Source: Nitrospirota bacterium
GTDB lineage: Bacteria > Nitrospirota > Nitrospiria > Nitrospirales > Nitrospiraceae
DNA length: 64,000 nt
Direction of reading: 5' to 3'
Assembly (NCBI GenBank): GCA_030682135.1
Contig: JAUXQT010000008.1
Location: forward strand, 31,325 to 95,324
In this document: piece by piece, positions 11,211-19,964 of the stretch
Numbering within the stretch: position 1 is the stretch's first letter
How the letters are laid out: each line of letters opens with the position of its first letter
Position numbers and translations under genes: made by a program
The notes under the pieces: model-generated
What the model was told of the DNA's origin: nothing
Databases searched by the model: none
Seen by the model: the letters and a program-made list of their open reading frames with translations, nothing else

Positions 11211-11549
11211 TCAGAGTAGTGTGTGCAATTTGCTCAAAGTCTCTGCCATGACTTGCGCGGAGGCTTTTCCTTTCTTGCTGGCCTGCCGGGCCTTCCAGTC
11301 CAAACTTTTGACCTGGTCGGCGAGGACCACGCCTTCCAGATCCTGTCCCTCTCCTAATGCCACTTCAAATGGATAGCCTTTCACACGACTCGTGATCGGG
11401 CAGCAGAGCATCAACCCGCTGCGCCGATTATAACTGGCCGGCGAGAGGACCAGGGCCGGGCGATGTCCTGCCAGTTCATGTCCGGCTTGAGGAGTGAATT
11501 GGAGCCAGACGACATCTCCGCGGTCTGGGACATATTTTCTAGTTGCCAT
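11211..11549 (-). CDS. mazF: MazF-type endoribonuclease toxin
   Basis: The 112-residue protein is a full-length MazF/PemK toxin. The N-terminus YVPDRGDVVWLQF, then GHELAGHRPALVLSP, the ITS segment, KGYPFEV and DQVKSLDW follow the E. coli MazF pattern closely. MazF cleaves single-stranded mRNA at short motifs and is held inactive by MazE. Its ATG overlaps the MazE stop by one base (ATGA), so the pair is an operon on the minus strand opposite to its neighbours. All core motifs are intact, so it is probably functional. Confidence 0.95.
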   Translation of the reverse strand: MATRKYVPDRGDVVWLQFTPQAGHELAGHRPALVLSPASYNRRSGLMLCCPITSRVKGYPFEVALGEGQDLEGVVLADQVKSLDWKARQASKKGKASAQVMAETLSKLHTLL

Positions 11550-11791
11550 CAGAGTGCCTCATGTCCGACAGGGCCGCCGAACTCGACTTCATCGTGAGCA
11601 TTCTCGGGGGTCATGCGTTTGAGCAAGTCCTCAAGTCTGTACACGCGACGGAGGTGAGGCTTCAGGATGAGCGCGCCTTTTTTGACTTCAATGTCCAAAT
11701 CATCGTTGACCTTAAGGCCCGCTTGCTGCGCGATGCCTTTCGGAACTCTGACGGCCAGGCTATTGCCCCATTTCTGAGCGGTCGTTTTCAT
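11549..11791 (-). CDS. mazE: MazE-type antitoxin, AbrB-fold
   Basis: The 80-residue protein has the SpoVT/AbrB swapped-hairpin DNA-binding N-terminus (KWGNSLAVRVPKGIAQQAGL, residues 7-26). An acidic C-terminal tail ending near GGPVGHEAL would occupy the toxin's active groove. It binds its own promoter and neutralises MazF. A GGAGG sits 8 bases upstream of the ATG (minus strand, bases 11800-11804). A perfect 9-bp inverted repeat further upstream is the likely operator. Confidence 0.93.
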   Translation of the reverse strand: MKTTAQKWGNSLAVRVPKGIAQQAGLKVNDDLDIEVKKGALILKPHLRRVYRLEDLLKRMTPENAHDEVEFGGPVGHEAL

Positions 11792-11807
11792 GGTGATGGC
11801 CTCCGTG

Positions 11808-11828
11808 AGTATCTACGATGTAGATACT
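11808..11828. promoter_or_regulatory. Palindromic operator candidate of mazEF
   Basis: The sequence is AGTATCTAC, three bases, then GTAGATACT, a perfect 9-bp inverted repeat. It starts 17 bases upstream of the mazE ATG and overlaps the expected promoter. MazE-type antitoxins repress their own operon through such sites. Confidence 0.65.
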
Positions 11829-11957
11829 ATGCGAATCCGAACGATCAGTCAATCGACTGGGGCGGTTACGGCACTCAGCTAATAGCCGATTGCCCGAGCG
11901 GAGAGTCTTTGCTCTCCCCCCTTGCACTGTGCCGCAGTTCCCGCTACAAGATGCCTC

Positions 11958-12986
11958 ATGGTTCCCACCGTTGAATGGAAAGATGGCGCCGTCCGGTTGC
12001 TCGATCAGAGCCGGTTGCCGGAGTTCGTCGAGTTTCTGGACTGCCGGGACTATCAGACCGTTGCCGATGCCATTCGCACATTAAAAGTCAGAGGCGCCCC
12101 GGCGATCGGGGTGACTGCAGCGATGGGGGTCGCACTCGGCGCCCAGACCGTCACGGCATCCGAGTACGAGGCTTTCGCGCAGGCGGTGCTCGTCATCTGC
12201 GAGCATCTGGCTGCGACCAGGCCGACGGCGGTCAATCTGTTTTGGGCCATCGAGCGGATGAAACGTCTACTCACCTCGATACGCACGCAACCTATTGCCT
12301 CCATCAAAGCGGCCTTGCTGAACGAGTCGCAAGTGATTCTCGATGAAGATATCGCGCTCTGTAAAGCCATGGGGCAGCATGGAGCGACACTCATCGTCAG
12401 CGGCCAAACGATCCTGACCCATTGTAATGCCGGTGCACTGGCCACAGCCGGCTATGGCACGGCATTGGGTGTCATTCGCGCAGCCTGGGAGCAGGGGAAG
12501 CAGATTCAGGTCATTGCAGATGAGACCAGGCCGGTGTTGCAGGGGGCGAGACTGACGGCCTGGGAGCTGATGCAGGACAAGATTCCGGTGACGCTCATCA
12601 CCGACAACATGGCCGGTTCACTCATGCGCCAAGGAAAGATTCAACTTTGCGTCGTCGGCGCCGATCGCATTGCCGCGAACGGCGATGTGGCCAACAAGAT
12701 CGGCACCTATTCAGTCGCGGTACTGGCGAAGGCCCATGGGATTCCCTTTTATGTCGCCGCACCCTATTCCACGATCGACTTGAAGACCAAGACCGGCGCA
12801 GACATTCCCATCGAGCAGCGCAATCCTCTCGAAGTCACCACCATTCACGGCAGTCATCCCATCGCACCCCAAGGGGTCGCAGTCTACAATCCAGCCTTCG
12901 ACGTGACACCGGCGGAGCTGATCACCGGCATCATCACCGAACGGGGTGTCTTCAAGCCGGCCGGTCTTGCCGCTGAATTTCAGTAG
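11958..12986 (+). CDS. mtnA: S-methyl-5-thioribose-1-phosphate isomerase
   Basis: The enzyme converts methylthioribose-1-phosphate to methylthioribulose-1-phosphate in the methionine salvage pathway. The ATG chosen gives 342 residues, the normal length, starting [21 protein letters not shown]. The substrate loop KVRGAPAIG, the catalytic cysteine (C156 in [10 protein letters not shown]) and the catalytic aspartate (D236 in [10 protein letters not shown]) are all present. No other salvage gene is adjacent. It stands alone between two toxin-antitoxin modules. Confidence 0.95.
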   Translation: MVPTVEWKDGAVRLLDQSRLPEFVEFLDCRDYQTVADAIRTLKVRGAPAIGVTAAMGVALGAQTVTASEYEAFAQAVLVICEHLAATRPTAVNLFWAIERMKRLLTSIRTQPIASIKAALLNESQVILDEDIALCKAMGQHGATLIVSGQTILTHCNAGALATAGYGTALGVIRAAWEQGKQIQVIADETRPVLQGARLTAWELMQDKIPVTLITDNMAGSLMRQGKIQLCVVGADRIAANGDVANKIGTYSVAVLAKAHGIPFYVAAPYSTIDLKTKTGADIPIEQRNPLEVTTIHGSHPIAPQGVAVYNPAFDVTPAELITGIITERGVFKPAGLAAEFQ

Positions 12987-13167
12987 CCGTCCATCGCAGA
13001 CCGCCCCCACCCAATGTCTTCGCTCGTCGATCATCACGACTTCGGGGCAGCATCGAGGCAGGTTTTGCACCTCAACATCGCAGTTATGCTCTTGCGGGAT
13101 TGCTGTGAGTGGAGAGCGGCAGTCGGGAATTGGGAGGCGTTACGCTACATTTTGCTGCTAAGCAAGG

Positions 13168-13196
13168 TTGACAGCTGTCACGGTACACATTACACT
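13168..13196 (+). promoter_or_regulatory. Promoter of higBA with overlapping palindrome
   Basis: A consensus -35 TTGACA (13168-13173) is followed after 17 bases by TACACT (13191-13196) as -10. A perfect 12-bp palindrome, TGACAGCTGTCA (13169-13180), overlaps the -35 box and is a good HigA operator candidate. The predicted start of transcription falls at about 13203, on the GTG of higB, so the message may be leaderless. Confidence 0.65.
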
Positions 13197-13202
13197 TTGG
13201 AC

Positions 13203-13484
13203 GTGATTAAGAGCTTTGCCGACAAGCGTACGAAGGAGCTGTACGAGCGCGGTACGTCGACGCGGTTTCCTTCGGACATGTCGGAGCGGGCTGTGCGCAA
13301 GCTGGAATATCTTGATCTTGCGACACGCGTATCAGATTTAAAGGTGCCACCGAGCAATCGGCTGCACAAGTTAGAGCGCGACCGGACCGGGCAATATTCG
13401 ATTGCCGTCAACGACCAATGGCGAGTGTGCTTTCGATTTGAGGCTGGCGACGCGTATGACGTTGAGCTCACGGATTATCATTGA
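13203..13484 (+). CDS. higB: HigB-type toxin of a type II toxin-antitoxin module
   Basis: The 93-residue protein matches the RelE/HigB plasmid-maintenance killer family. It begins IKSFADKRTKELYERG and contains LEYLDLATRVSDLKVPPSN and the C-terminal YSIAVNDQWRVCFRF, the usual core of HigB mRNA interferases, which cut ribosome-bound mRNA. The GTG start is chosen because it gives the family length and lies directly after the promoter. The toxin precedes the antitoxin, the usual higBA order. Confidence 0.92.
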   Translation: MIKSFADKRTKELYERGTSTRFPSDMSERAVRKLEYLDLATRVSDLKVPPSNRLHKLERDRTGQYSIAVNDQWRVCFRFEAGDAYDVELTDYH

Positions 13485-13494
13485 TGAGAGGTGC

Positions 13495-13812
13495 ATGATG
13501 GGCATCCCCAATAAGCGAGGGCGTACGGTTCGTCCCACTCATCCTGGCGTGATGTTGCGGGAGGATTTCTTGCCGGAGTATGGACTGACGGTGTCCGGAT
13601 TTGCCAGAGTGCTCCAGGTTTCTCGCCAGACGGTGAATGAATTGCTGCGGGAGCGGCGTGGAGTCAGTCCTGAGATGGCGTTACGGCTTTCTCGGCTTTT
13701 CGGTAACAGCCCAGAGTTCTGGTTGAATGCCCAGCGTGCGGTGGACCTGTGGGAGGCTGTGCGGAATATCCAAGGCCAGATCGATCATATTTCTCCGTTG
13801 ACTGCCGCCTAG
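13495..13812 (+). CDS. higA: HigA-type antitoxin, XRE-family helix-turn-helix
   Basis: The ~105-residue protein starts about 10 bases after higB with GAGAGG as ribosome-binding site; ATG at 13495 or 13498 is possible. RPTHPGVMLREDFLPEYGLTV leads into a helix-turn-helix (VLQVSRQTVNELLRERRGV), then ALRLSRLFGNSPEFWLNAQ, the hallmark of HigA/VapI antitoxins. It would neutralise HigB and repress the shared promoter, probably through the TGACAGCTGTCA palindrome. Confidence 0.93.
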   Translation: MMGIPNKRGRTVRPTHPGVMLREDFLPEYGLTVSGFARVLQVSRQTVNELLRERRGVSPEMALRLSRLFGNSPEFWLNAQRAVDLWEAVRNIQGQIDHISPLTAA

Positions 13813-13916
13813 GCGACAGTCACGGGTGTCCGTCGATTTCAGATTGTGGCCCCTTTACGCTGGCCGATGTTTGCGCCAGCCTTGCAAGCCCATTATCCGC
13901 GCACTTATAATGCGCC

Positions 13917-14101
13917 AGGAGCCTGTCCGACATTGCCTTCGTGGCGAGGCGAATGAGGCGCTGGCAGATACACGACCGCAGGCCACGAGAAACCGGAGGC
14001 GTATTCACTGGAATACGTTGAGGATTTGTCGGGGCCGAGAACAAAGTAGATGCCTGTGCATCGTTCGCCGCAGTAGAACGGTCAATGTTGGATAAGCTCC
14101 T
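13917..14101. repeat. Hairpin repeat family, longer divergent copy 2
   Basis: An imperfect inverted repeat brackets about 185 bp: AGGAGC...ACATTG at the left and CAATGT...GCTCCT at the right. The core keeps the family pattern (GAAACCGGAGGCG, TTGAGGATTTG, GCCGAGAAC). Its inner stem reads GTATTC-act-GGAATAC, different in sequence but still paired. It fills most of the 337-bp gap between higA and ndk; nothing else was seen there except the ndk ribosome-binding site. Confidence 0.7.
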
Positions 14102-14149
14102 AACGCTGTTCAATCTATTCTTTAACTGTCTGGAGGAACCGTAGATCCC

Positions 14150-14569
14150 ATGAGTGAACGAACATTAGCGATTATCAAGCCGGATGCGGTCAAGAAGCAT
14201 GCGATTGGCGACATTATTGCCAGCTATGAAAAGGCCGGCCTGACGCCTGTGGCCATCCGCATGATGCAGTTTTCAAAGTCAACGGCCGAGGGGTTCTATG
14301 CCGTGCATAAGGCCCGCCCGTTTTTCGACAGCCTCTGCACGTTCATGTCGTCTGGCCCGGTCGTGGTGCTGGTCCTGCAGGGCGACAATGCGATCAAGAA
14401 GAATCGTGAGCTGATGGGTGCGACCGATCCGGCCAAGGCCGACGCTGGCACGATTCGCAAGGCTCATGGCGCGAATATCGAGTTTAATGCAGTGCATGGA
14501 TCCGATTCGCCGGAGACCGCCAAGTTTGAGGTGTCGTATTTCTTTCCCCAAACCGACATTGTCGGCTAA
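14150..14569 (+). CDS. ndk: Nucleoside diphosphate kinase
   Basis: The enzyme passes the gamma phosphate of ATP to other nucleoside diphosphates through a phosphohistidine. The 139-residue protein begins [12 protein letters not shown] and has the catalytic NAVHGSDS motif (H116), at the normal length for the family. GGAGG lies about 12 bases upstream of the ATG. It is bracketed by two hairpin repeats and is likely transcribed alone. Confidence 0.97.
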   Translation: MSERTLAIIKPDAVKKHAIGDIIASYEKAGLTPVAIRMMQFSKSTAEGFYAVHKARPFFDSLCTFMSSGPVVVLVLQGDNAIKKNRELMGATDPAKADAGTIRKAHGANIEFNAVHGSDSPETAKFEVSYFFPQTDIVG

Positions 14570-14570
14570 C

Positions 14571-14693
14571 AGGAAGCTGAAAACGGCCGCCAGCTTCGTT
14601 CTCGGCTTATCGAAATCCTCAACGTACCCCTGAGGGCACGCCTCCGGTTTCGACTCGCCTGCGGCCTTGCTGGACGGCCATTTTGAGCTTCCT
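14571..14693. repeat. Hairpin repeat family, copy 3 (opposite orientation)
   Basis: It begins AGGAAGCTGAAAACGGCC one base after the ndk stop and ends GGCCATTTTGAGCTTCCT. Read on the minus strand it shows the family core with inner stem GTGCCC-tca-GGGGTAC, which contains one G-T wobble. Its position just after ndk makes it a possible transcription attenuator or mRNA 3' end. Confidence 0.8.
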
Positions 14694-14710
14694 TTTGGGG
14701 ATTCACGGCT

Positions 14711-16111
14711 GTGCGATTTTCTGTCTATCGTTGGCCTGACTTCGTGAGATGGATTGCGAGCGGCCTGCTCGTGGTTCTTCCCGGGTGCGCCGGTCTGGCG
14801 CACCAGTTTCCCGCTTCATCGCCGTCTGTTGCGTCCGGTGCCGATCCGGCACTGGAAGCTCAGACCAAGCTGCTTGAGTCCGCCTATCGGGCCTATGTGC
14901 AGGAGCGCTATCCGCTGGCCGCTGTGCTCTTCCAACGATTCGTCGACTCCAATCCCAGCTCTCCCAGGTTGAGTGAAGCGCGATGGTGGCTTGCACGTTC
15001 TAATGAGGAGCGTGGGGATCTCCCTGCTGCGCTGTCGGTCTATCGCACGGTGGTTGGGGCGGCGCCGCCATCTGTTCCGCTCGCCGGCACCTATGCCTTT
15101 CATGCGCTCAATCGTCTGGACACTTTTCGCCGGAGTTTCGGCTCGACCTCTTTATTGGAACGGCGGCAGGTTGCGCTCTGGTTGCCGAGCTTGGACTGGC
15201 TCTCGACGTCTGATGCCGGGCTTTGGATTGCGCAGCTGGCCGACGCCGGTGTGACATCGTTGATTCTTGACGCAGGGCAGTCATGGCCGATGGGAGCACC
15301 TGGTCAAACCACCAAGGCTCCGGTTGCCGCGGATCGGTTCAAGACGATCGTGCCTGTCGCCCATGCCAAGGGGATGGCGGTCTTGGCGTCGCTCAATCTC
15401 CATGAGCCTGGGTGGATGGCGGTGAATCCTGAGTGGCGTACGGTCATCGCCAACGGCATGGGCCAGCAGGCCGGTTCTGTCGATATACTCCAGCCAGAGT
15501 ATCAGCGTGCGGTCGGGGACGTGGCGCAGGATTTGTTGCGCAGCGACATCGATGGGCTGGTGGTAGGGGCGAGGAGGGCTCGGGGGTTCGCCGAAGAATG
15601 GAGCCCAACGTCGCGACGGCTGTTCGAAGGGCTGTTTGGCCCGTCTCTCGATAGCCGCGATCAGCCAGTTTTGCTGGACGCCTGGCGCTGGGCCGGGTGG
15701 AAGACGAGGACCTACCTGGGGTTTCTTGCACAACTTACCAGGCAGTTGCGTCAGGCGAGACCGGGGTTTGTGACGGCGGTGGCGGTGCATGAGCAGTCGG
15801 TGTTCTCGCCGGCGGAGGCATTGACGGACTATGGAGAAGATCTGCTCGAGACCAAGCAACGAGGGTTACATGTCATCGTTCAGCCTGAGCCGATTTCGCC
15901 TGAGCGATTGAATGAGCCTGGGGCCGGGATGGAGCGTGTGCGACAGCGATTGGCGCTGACGTCTGGAGATGAACGGCAACTCTGGATGGGCATGGCCCTG
16001 GGTGCTTCGGACCCAGCCTCGTTGGTCGCAGCGGTGCAAGCCTCCATTGCGGCAACTGTTGGGCAGGCCGGGCCTCATTTGTTGCTAATGAACGGACCGC
16101 CGATTCCTTGA
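14711..16111 (+). CDS. Lipoprotein with TPR-like helices and a glycoside-hydrolase-like barrel
   Basis: The 466-residue protein has a lipoprotein signal with lipobox LPGC (C26). Residues of about 45-125 form a TPR-like repeat region (SAYRAYVQERYPLAAVLFQRF; EARWWLARSNEERGDLPAALSVY). The rest resembles the barrel of PgaB-C-terminal/GHL-type proteins: ITSLILDAGQ-like strands, AHAKGMAVLASLNLHEPGW, and NPEWRTV. PgaB-type domains act on exopolysaccharide during export. Enzymatic activity is not proven because catalytic residues could not be assigned. The start is GTG after a hairpin repeat. Confidence 0.6.
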   Translation: MRFSVYRWPDFVRWIASGLLVVLPGCAGLAHQFPASSPSVASGADPALEAQTKLLESAYRAYVQERYPLAAVLFQRFVDSNPSSPRLSEARWWLARSNEERGDLPAALSVYRTVVGAAPPSVPLAGTYAFHALNRLDTFRRSFGSTSLLERRQVALWLPSLDWLSTSDAGLWIAQLADAGVTSLILDAGQSWPMGAPGQTTKAPVAADRFKTIVPVAHAKGMAVLASLNLHEPGWMAVNPEWRTVIANGMGQQAGSVDILQPEYQRAVGDVAQDLLRSDIDGLVVGARRARGFAEEWSPTSRRLFEGLFGPSLDSRDQPVLLDAWRWAGWKTRTYLGFLAQLTRQLRQARPGFVTAVAVHEQSVFSPAEALTDYGEDLLETKQRGLHVIVQPEPISPERLNEPGAGMERVRQRLALTSGDERQLWMGMALGASDPASLVAAVQASIAATVGQAGPHLLLMNGPPIP

Positions 16112-16250
16112 CAAAAGAGGCGTCGGACCACTACGATTCCGCGACAAAATTTGCAGGTTGTGGCTAAGGGTATGAAGCGACATGAGGGCCGTTGGCATTC
16201 ACATTATCCGAGCCCTCAGCGAGACATGTTTTAGTCGGCTGCGGAAAAAC

Positions 16251-16274
16251 CCGGTCAGACAGAGAAATGACCGG
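16251..16274. other. Short hairpin in the gcvH upstream region
   Basis: CCGGTCA, a 10-base loop, then TGACCGG form a perfect 7-bp stem in the 335-bp gap between the lipoprotein gene and gcvH. No T-run follows, so it is not a classical terminator. No glycine riboswitch core was recognised nearby. The rest of the gap is unassigned sequence plus repeat copy 4. Confidence 0.4.
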
Positions 16275-16309
16275 AGTCTTCCGTATGGTGTTGGGGCCAG
16301 AATAACCTC

Positions 16310-16431
16310 AGGATGCTCAAACAGCCGGCCAGCAAGGCCGCAGGCGAGTCGAAACCGGAGGCGTACCCTCAGGGGTACGTTGAGGATTTCGATGAGCCGA
16401 GAACGAAGCTGGTGGGCTGTTTGAGCATCCT
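16310..16431. repeat. Hairpin repeat family, copy 4
   Basis: The termini are perfect inverted repeats, AGGATGCTCAAACAG and CTGTTTGAGCATCCT. The core has inner stem GTACCC-tca-GGGGTAC. The element ends 3 bases before the AAGGAG ribosome-binding site of gcvH, the same placement as copy 1 before the PIG-L gene. Confidence 0.88.
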
Positions 16432-16446
16432 GCTAAAGGAGCGCGC

Positions 16447-16833
16447 ATGATTCCGAAAGATCTCCGGTACCACCAAGAGCATGAATGGGTGCGCGTGAGC
16501 GGCACGCAGGCCACGGTCGGCATCAGTCATTTTGCCCAGGATGCGTTGGGCGATATTGTCTTCATCGATATGCCGAAGCCCGGCGCCGTCGTGAAGGCGG
16601 GTCAGCAGATCGGCGAGGTGGAATCGACCAAGACGACCTCTACGATCTACACGCCGGTGAGCGGCACCATTGCCAAGATCAATGCCGACTTGAAAGATCA
16701 CCCGGAAGCGGTGAACTCCGATCCCTACGGCAAGGGCTGGATGGTGCTGATCGATCTCTCCAATGCGGGCGAAGTCGAGGGGCTGATGACATCAGCCCAG
16801 TACGAGGCCTTTCTCTCCACGCAAAAGCATTGA
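16447..16833 (+). CDS. gcvH: Glycine cleavage system H protein
   Basis: The 128-residue lipoyl carrier has the lipoylation lysine K62 in GEVESTKTTS and the usual start DLRYHQEHEWVRV. H protein shuttles the aminomethyl group of glycine between the P and T proteins and is reoxidised by dihydrolipoyl dehydrogenase, whose gene follows after 9 bases. gcvT and gcvP are not in this window. H protein can also serve as a lipoate relay, so the pair may act beyond glycine cleavage. Confidence 0.96.
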   Translation: MIPKDLRYHQEHEWVRVSGTQATVGISHFAQDALGDIVFIDMPKPGAVVKAGQQIGEVESTKTTSTIYTPVSGTIAKINADLKDHPEAVNSDPYGKGWMVLIDLSNAGEVEGLMTSAQYEAFLSTQKH

Positions 16834-16842
16834 TTCGTTTCC

Positions 16843-18270
16843 ATGTCTAAGCACATCGTCATTGTCGGCGCCGGGCCTGGCGGGTATGTCGCGGCGATTC
16901 GCGCAGCCCAGCTGGGCGCCCGCGTGACCGTGATCGAGTCCCACGCGCTTGGCGGCGTCTGTTTAAATTGGGGCTGCATTCCCAGCAAGGCCCTCCTCTC
17001 GGTCGTCGAGCTCGGCGACAAAGTCAAAAAATCAGCAGACATGGGCCTGCTCGTTCAGGGACCGGTCTCGTACGATCTTGCCAAGATGGTCGCCCGAAAG
17101 AATAAGGTGGTGGCGACGCTCGTGAAGGGCATTGCCACTTTGTTCAAGGCTTGGAATATCGAACAGGTGCAGGGGACCGGTTCAATCCGCGACCGGCAGA
17201 CGGTGATGGTGACTGCTGCCGATGGGTCGGTGCGGGATATTCAGGCCGATGCCATCGTGGTGGCGACCGGATCCTCCTGGCCGAATCTGCCGCAGTTTCC
17301 CATCGATGGACAGCAATTGCTCACGAGCCAACACCTCTTGGATCTCGATCGCATTCCTGCGAGTTTACTGATCGTCGGGGCTGGTGTCGAAGGTTGTGAG
17401 TTCGCCGCACTCTATAGCGGTCTTGGAACTGCCGTCACGATTGTGGAATTGATGCCACGGGTCTTGTCCCTGGAAGATGAGGATATCTCCTCAACGATGG
17501 AGCGGGAGCTGAAGAAGCGCGGGGTCACGGTCGAGACCGGAACCACTGTGGAGAAATTGGAGCGGTCACCGACGGCAGTCACCGCCTATTTGAAAGACGG
17601 TTCACAGGTTGTGGCGGAGAAGCTGCTGGTATCCGTCGGGCGAGGGTTCAATAGCAAAGGCATCGGACTGGAGCAGGTCGGGGTGCAAACGGGACGGCGG
17701 GGAGAGATTCTCGTGAACGACCGGATGGAAACATCGGTGCCGGGGGTCTACGCGATCGGCGACGTGGTCGGCAAAGTGATGTTGGCGCATGTGGCCTCGG
17801 CTCAGGGAAAAGTGGCAGTCGAAAATATCATGGGCCATGAGACGGCGGTTCGCTATGACGTCATTCCTGCCGGAATTTTTACCCTGCCGGAAATCGGTCG
17901 TGTGGGTCTGACGGAGCAGCAGGCGCGCGAACGGGCCCAGGCTGCCGGGCAGAACCCGGATGAGACCATTCAGGTCGGACGTTTTCGCTATGCCGGCTTG
18001 GGGAAGGCGCAGGCGACAGGGGATACGACGGGCCTGTTCAAGGTCATCGCCGAGTCCACGAGCGGAAAAATTCTCGGCGTGCATATCCTTGGGGCCCATG
18101 CGGCCGACCTGGTGCATGAAGCGGCTTTGGCGATGCAAGTCGGTGCGACGGTGACGCACATGGCCGAGATGATCCATGCCCATCCCACGCTGGCCGAGGG
18201 GCTGATGGAAGCGGCGGAGGATGTCGAAGGCAAGGCGATTCATCAGGCGCGAAAGCGGATGCCGTCATGA
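16843..18270 (+). CDS. lpd: Dihydrolipoyl dehydrogenase
   Basis: The 475-residue flavoprotein has the N-terminal FAD loop GAGPGGYVAA, the redox disulfide C40-C45 in GGVCLNWGCIPSKA, an NAD-binding GAGVEGCEFA segment, a second FAD motif YAIGDV, and the C-terminal HAHPTLAEG with the catalytic histidine. It reoxidises the lipoyl arm of H protein or of 2-oxoacid dehydrogenase complexes, producing NADH. Its pairing with gcvH points to the glycine cleavage role. The stop overlaps the next start. Confidence 0.96.
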   Translation: MSKHIVIVGAGPGGYVAAIRAAQLGARVTVIESHALGGVCLNWGCIPSKALLSVVELGDKVKKSADMGLLVQGPVSYDLAKMVARKNKVVATLVKGIATLFKAWNIEQVQGTGSIRDRQTVMVTAADGSVRDIQADAIVVATGSSWPNLPQFPIDGQQLLTSQHLLDLDRIPASLLIVGAGVEGCEFAALYSGLGTAVTIVELMPRVLSLEDEDISSTMERELKKRGVTVETGTTVEKLERSPTAVTAYLKDGSQVVAEKLLVSVGRGFNSKGIGLEQVGVQTGRRGEILVNDRMETSVPGVYAIGDVVGKVMLAHVASAQGKVAVENIMGHETAVRYDVIPAGIFTLPEIGRVGLTEQQARERAQAAGQNPDETIQVGRFRYAGLGKAQATGDTTGLFKVIAESTSGKILGVHILGAHAADLVHEAALAMQVGATVTHMAEMIHAHPTLAEGLMEAAEDVEGKAIHQARKRMPS

Positions 18271-18743
18271 TGCAGTCTTTTCTTATCAAGCTCGGGATGT
18301 TCGCCGTGACGATGGCCGTCGTGTTCTGGATCGGCTGGACCCTGCCGACCTCGTTTGACCGGGATCATGATCGTGCCGCGAAATCGTTCGAAGGGGCGCC
18401 GTCTGCCAATACTCTAAGCCGTGGGCCAGCTGCTGCGGTGAGTCTCGCCCCTGCGACGTTGCCGCCAGATCCGCAGGCCATGGCTCCTGCGCCGAGACGA
18501 TCGCGCCAGGGGCTCCTCGATCTGAACCGCGCGACGGAACAGGACTTCGATGCCTTGCCTGGGATCGGCCCCAAGTTGGCGGAACGGATTCTGGCGCATC
18601 GGCAATCGGTGGGAGCCTTTCACTCGCTCGACGAATTGCGGGCCGTCAAAGGGATTGGGAAAAAGAAGTTTGAGCGGATTCGTCCATTGGTCACGGTGAC
18701 GCCAGAGGCCACATCTCTAGACAGAGGGAAGAAAACGACATGA
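18267..18743 (+). CDS. Membrane-anchored helix-hairpin-helix protein, ComEA-like
   Basis: The 158-residue protein has one N-terminal membrane segment (about residues 5-25) and a linker. It ends in a ComEA-type double helix-hairpin-helix ([20 protein letters not shown], then [17 protein letters not shown]). ComEA binds incoming double-stranded DNA in the periplasm during natural transformation, and similar small proteins also occur without competence genes. Start and stop overlap lpd and tyrS by 4 bases each. Confidence 0.85.
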   Translation: MMQSFLIKLGMFAVTMAVVFWIGWTLPTSFDRDHDRAAKSFEGAPSANTLSRGPAAAVSLAPATLPPDPQAMAPAPRRSRQGLLDLNRATEQDFDALPGIGPKLAERILAHRQSVGAFHSLDELRAVKGIGKKKFERIRPLVTVTPEATSLDRGKKTT

Positions 18744-19951
18744 GCGAACTCTCCCGTCAACTCGAGTTAATCCTCCGCGGAGTGGTGGAGGTCATTCAAC
18801 GGGCTGAACTTGAATCGAAACTGACACGTTCTTTGAAAGAGAACCGTCCGCTTCGTGTCAAGGCTGGATTCGACCCGACCGCGCCGGATCTGCATCTGGG
18901 CCATACGGTCTTGATTCACAAGCTCAAGCACTTTCAAGAGCTGGGGCATCAAGTCATCTTCTTGATCGGTGATTTTACCGGGATGATCGGGGATCCGACC
19001 GGCCAATCCGATACACGGGTCGCGTTGTCGAAAGAAAAAGTCTTGGAGAATGCCAAGACCTACGAGCGGCAGATTTTTAAAATCCTGGATCCTGCCAAGA
19101 CGCTGGTGGAGTTCAACAGCCGCTGGATGGGCACGATGACGGCGGAAGGCTTGATCCATCTGAGCGCGCATAGCAGCGTGGCGCGGATGCTCGAACGGGA
19201 CGACTTCCACAAGCGCTATCACGAGCAGAAGCCGATCAGCATCCATGAGTTCATGTACCCGCTCGTGCAGGGCTACGATTCCGTGGCGCTCAAGTCCGAT
19301 ATCGAGTTGGGCGGTACCGATCAAAAGTTCAATCTGTTGATGGGGCGTGAGTTGCAGCGGGATTATGGCCAGGAGCCTCAAGTGGTCATCACGATGCCGT
19401 TGCTCGAGGGCACGGACGGCGTCAAAAAGATGAGCAAGAGCCAGGGGAACTACATTGCGCTGGAAGATGCGCCGAACGACATGTTCGGCAAGCTCATGTC
19501 CGTCAGCGATGCCTTGATGCTCCGGTACTACGAGCTGCTCACCACGGAAGACTTGGCTGGAGTAAAGGCCGCGCATCCGATGGAGGCGAAGCAGGCACTC
19601 GCGGCGATGATTGTGGCCCGGTATCACGGGACTGAAGCCGGTCAGCAGGCGAGGGCGGCCTTTCAGCAGAAATTTTCAGAACGAGAGTTTCCCGCAGAGC
19701 CGGATGTGCGTTTGATCCTGACCTTGGCCGATTTGCGCGAGGGGCAGACTATCGGTCTTGTCGATTTGGTCGCCAAGACAGGGTTGGTTCCGAGCAAGAG
19801 CGAAGCCCGGCGGCTGATCGTTCAGGGCGGGTTAGAGGTCGATGAACAGAAGCAGAGCGATGCGAATGCCATCTTATCGATCGTGACAGGCCAGATGTAT
19901 CGCCTGAAGGTTGGTCGTCGTAAGTTTGCACTGGTTGAATTCAAGGGATAG
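18740..19951 (+). CDS. tyrS: Tyrosyl-tRNA synthetase
   Basis: This class I synthetase of 403 residues charges tRNA-Tyr. The HIGH-type motif reads HLGH (residues 52-55) and the KMSKS loop is at 230-234. The [13 protein letters not shown] and [17 protein letters not shown] segments form the tyrosine pocket. A C-terminal S4 RNA-binding domain is present ([17 protein letters not shown]). Length and order are normal for the TyrZ-like branch. Confidence 0.97.
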   Translation: MSELSRQLELILRGVVEVIQRAELESKLTRSLKENRPLRVKAGFDPTAPDLHLGHTVLIHKLKHFQELGHQVIFLIGDFTGMIGDPTGQSDTRVALSKEKVLENAKTYERQIFKILDPAKTLVEFNSRWMGTMTAEGLIHLSAHSSVARMLERDDFHKRYHEQKPISIHEFMYPLVQGYDSVALKSDIELGGTDQKFNLLMGRELQRDYGQEPQVVITMPLLEGTDGVKKMSKSQGNYIALEDAPNDMFGKLMSVSDALMLRYYELLTTEDLAGVKAAHPMEAKQALAAMIVARYHGTEAGQQARAAFQQKFSEREFPAEPDVRLILTLADLREGQTIGLVDLVAKTGLVPSKSEARRLIVQGGLEVDEQKQSDANAILSIVTGQMYRLKVGRRKFALVEFKG

Positions 19952-19964
19952 TACGAGGAGTTTC

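Noticed and set aside
13014..13202. Upstream extension of higB
   Set aside because: It runs through the promoter and has no family similarity; GTG 13203 gives the normal HigB length.
18767..19627. Minus-strand open frame inside tyrS
   Set aside because: tyrS has all synthetase motifs; the antisense frame has no recognisable domain and the usual shadow composition.
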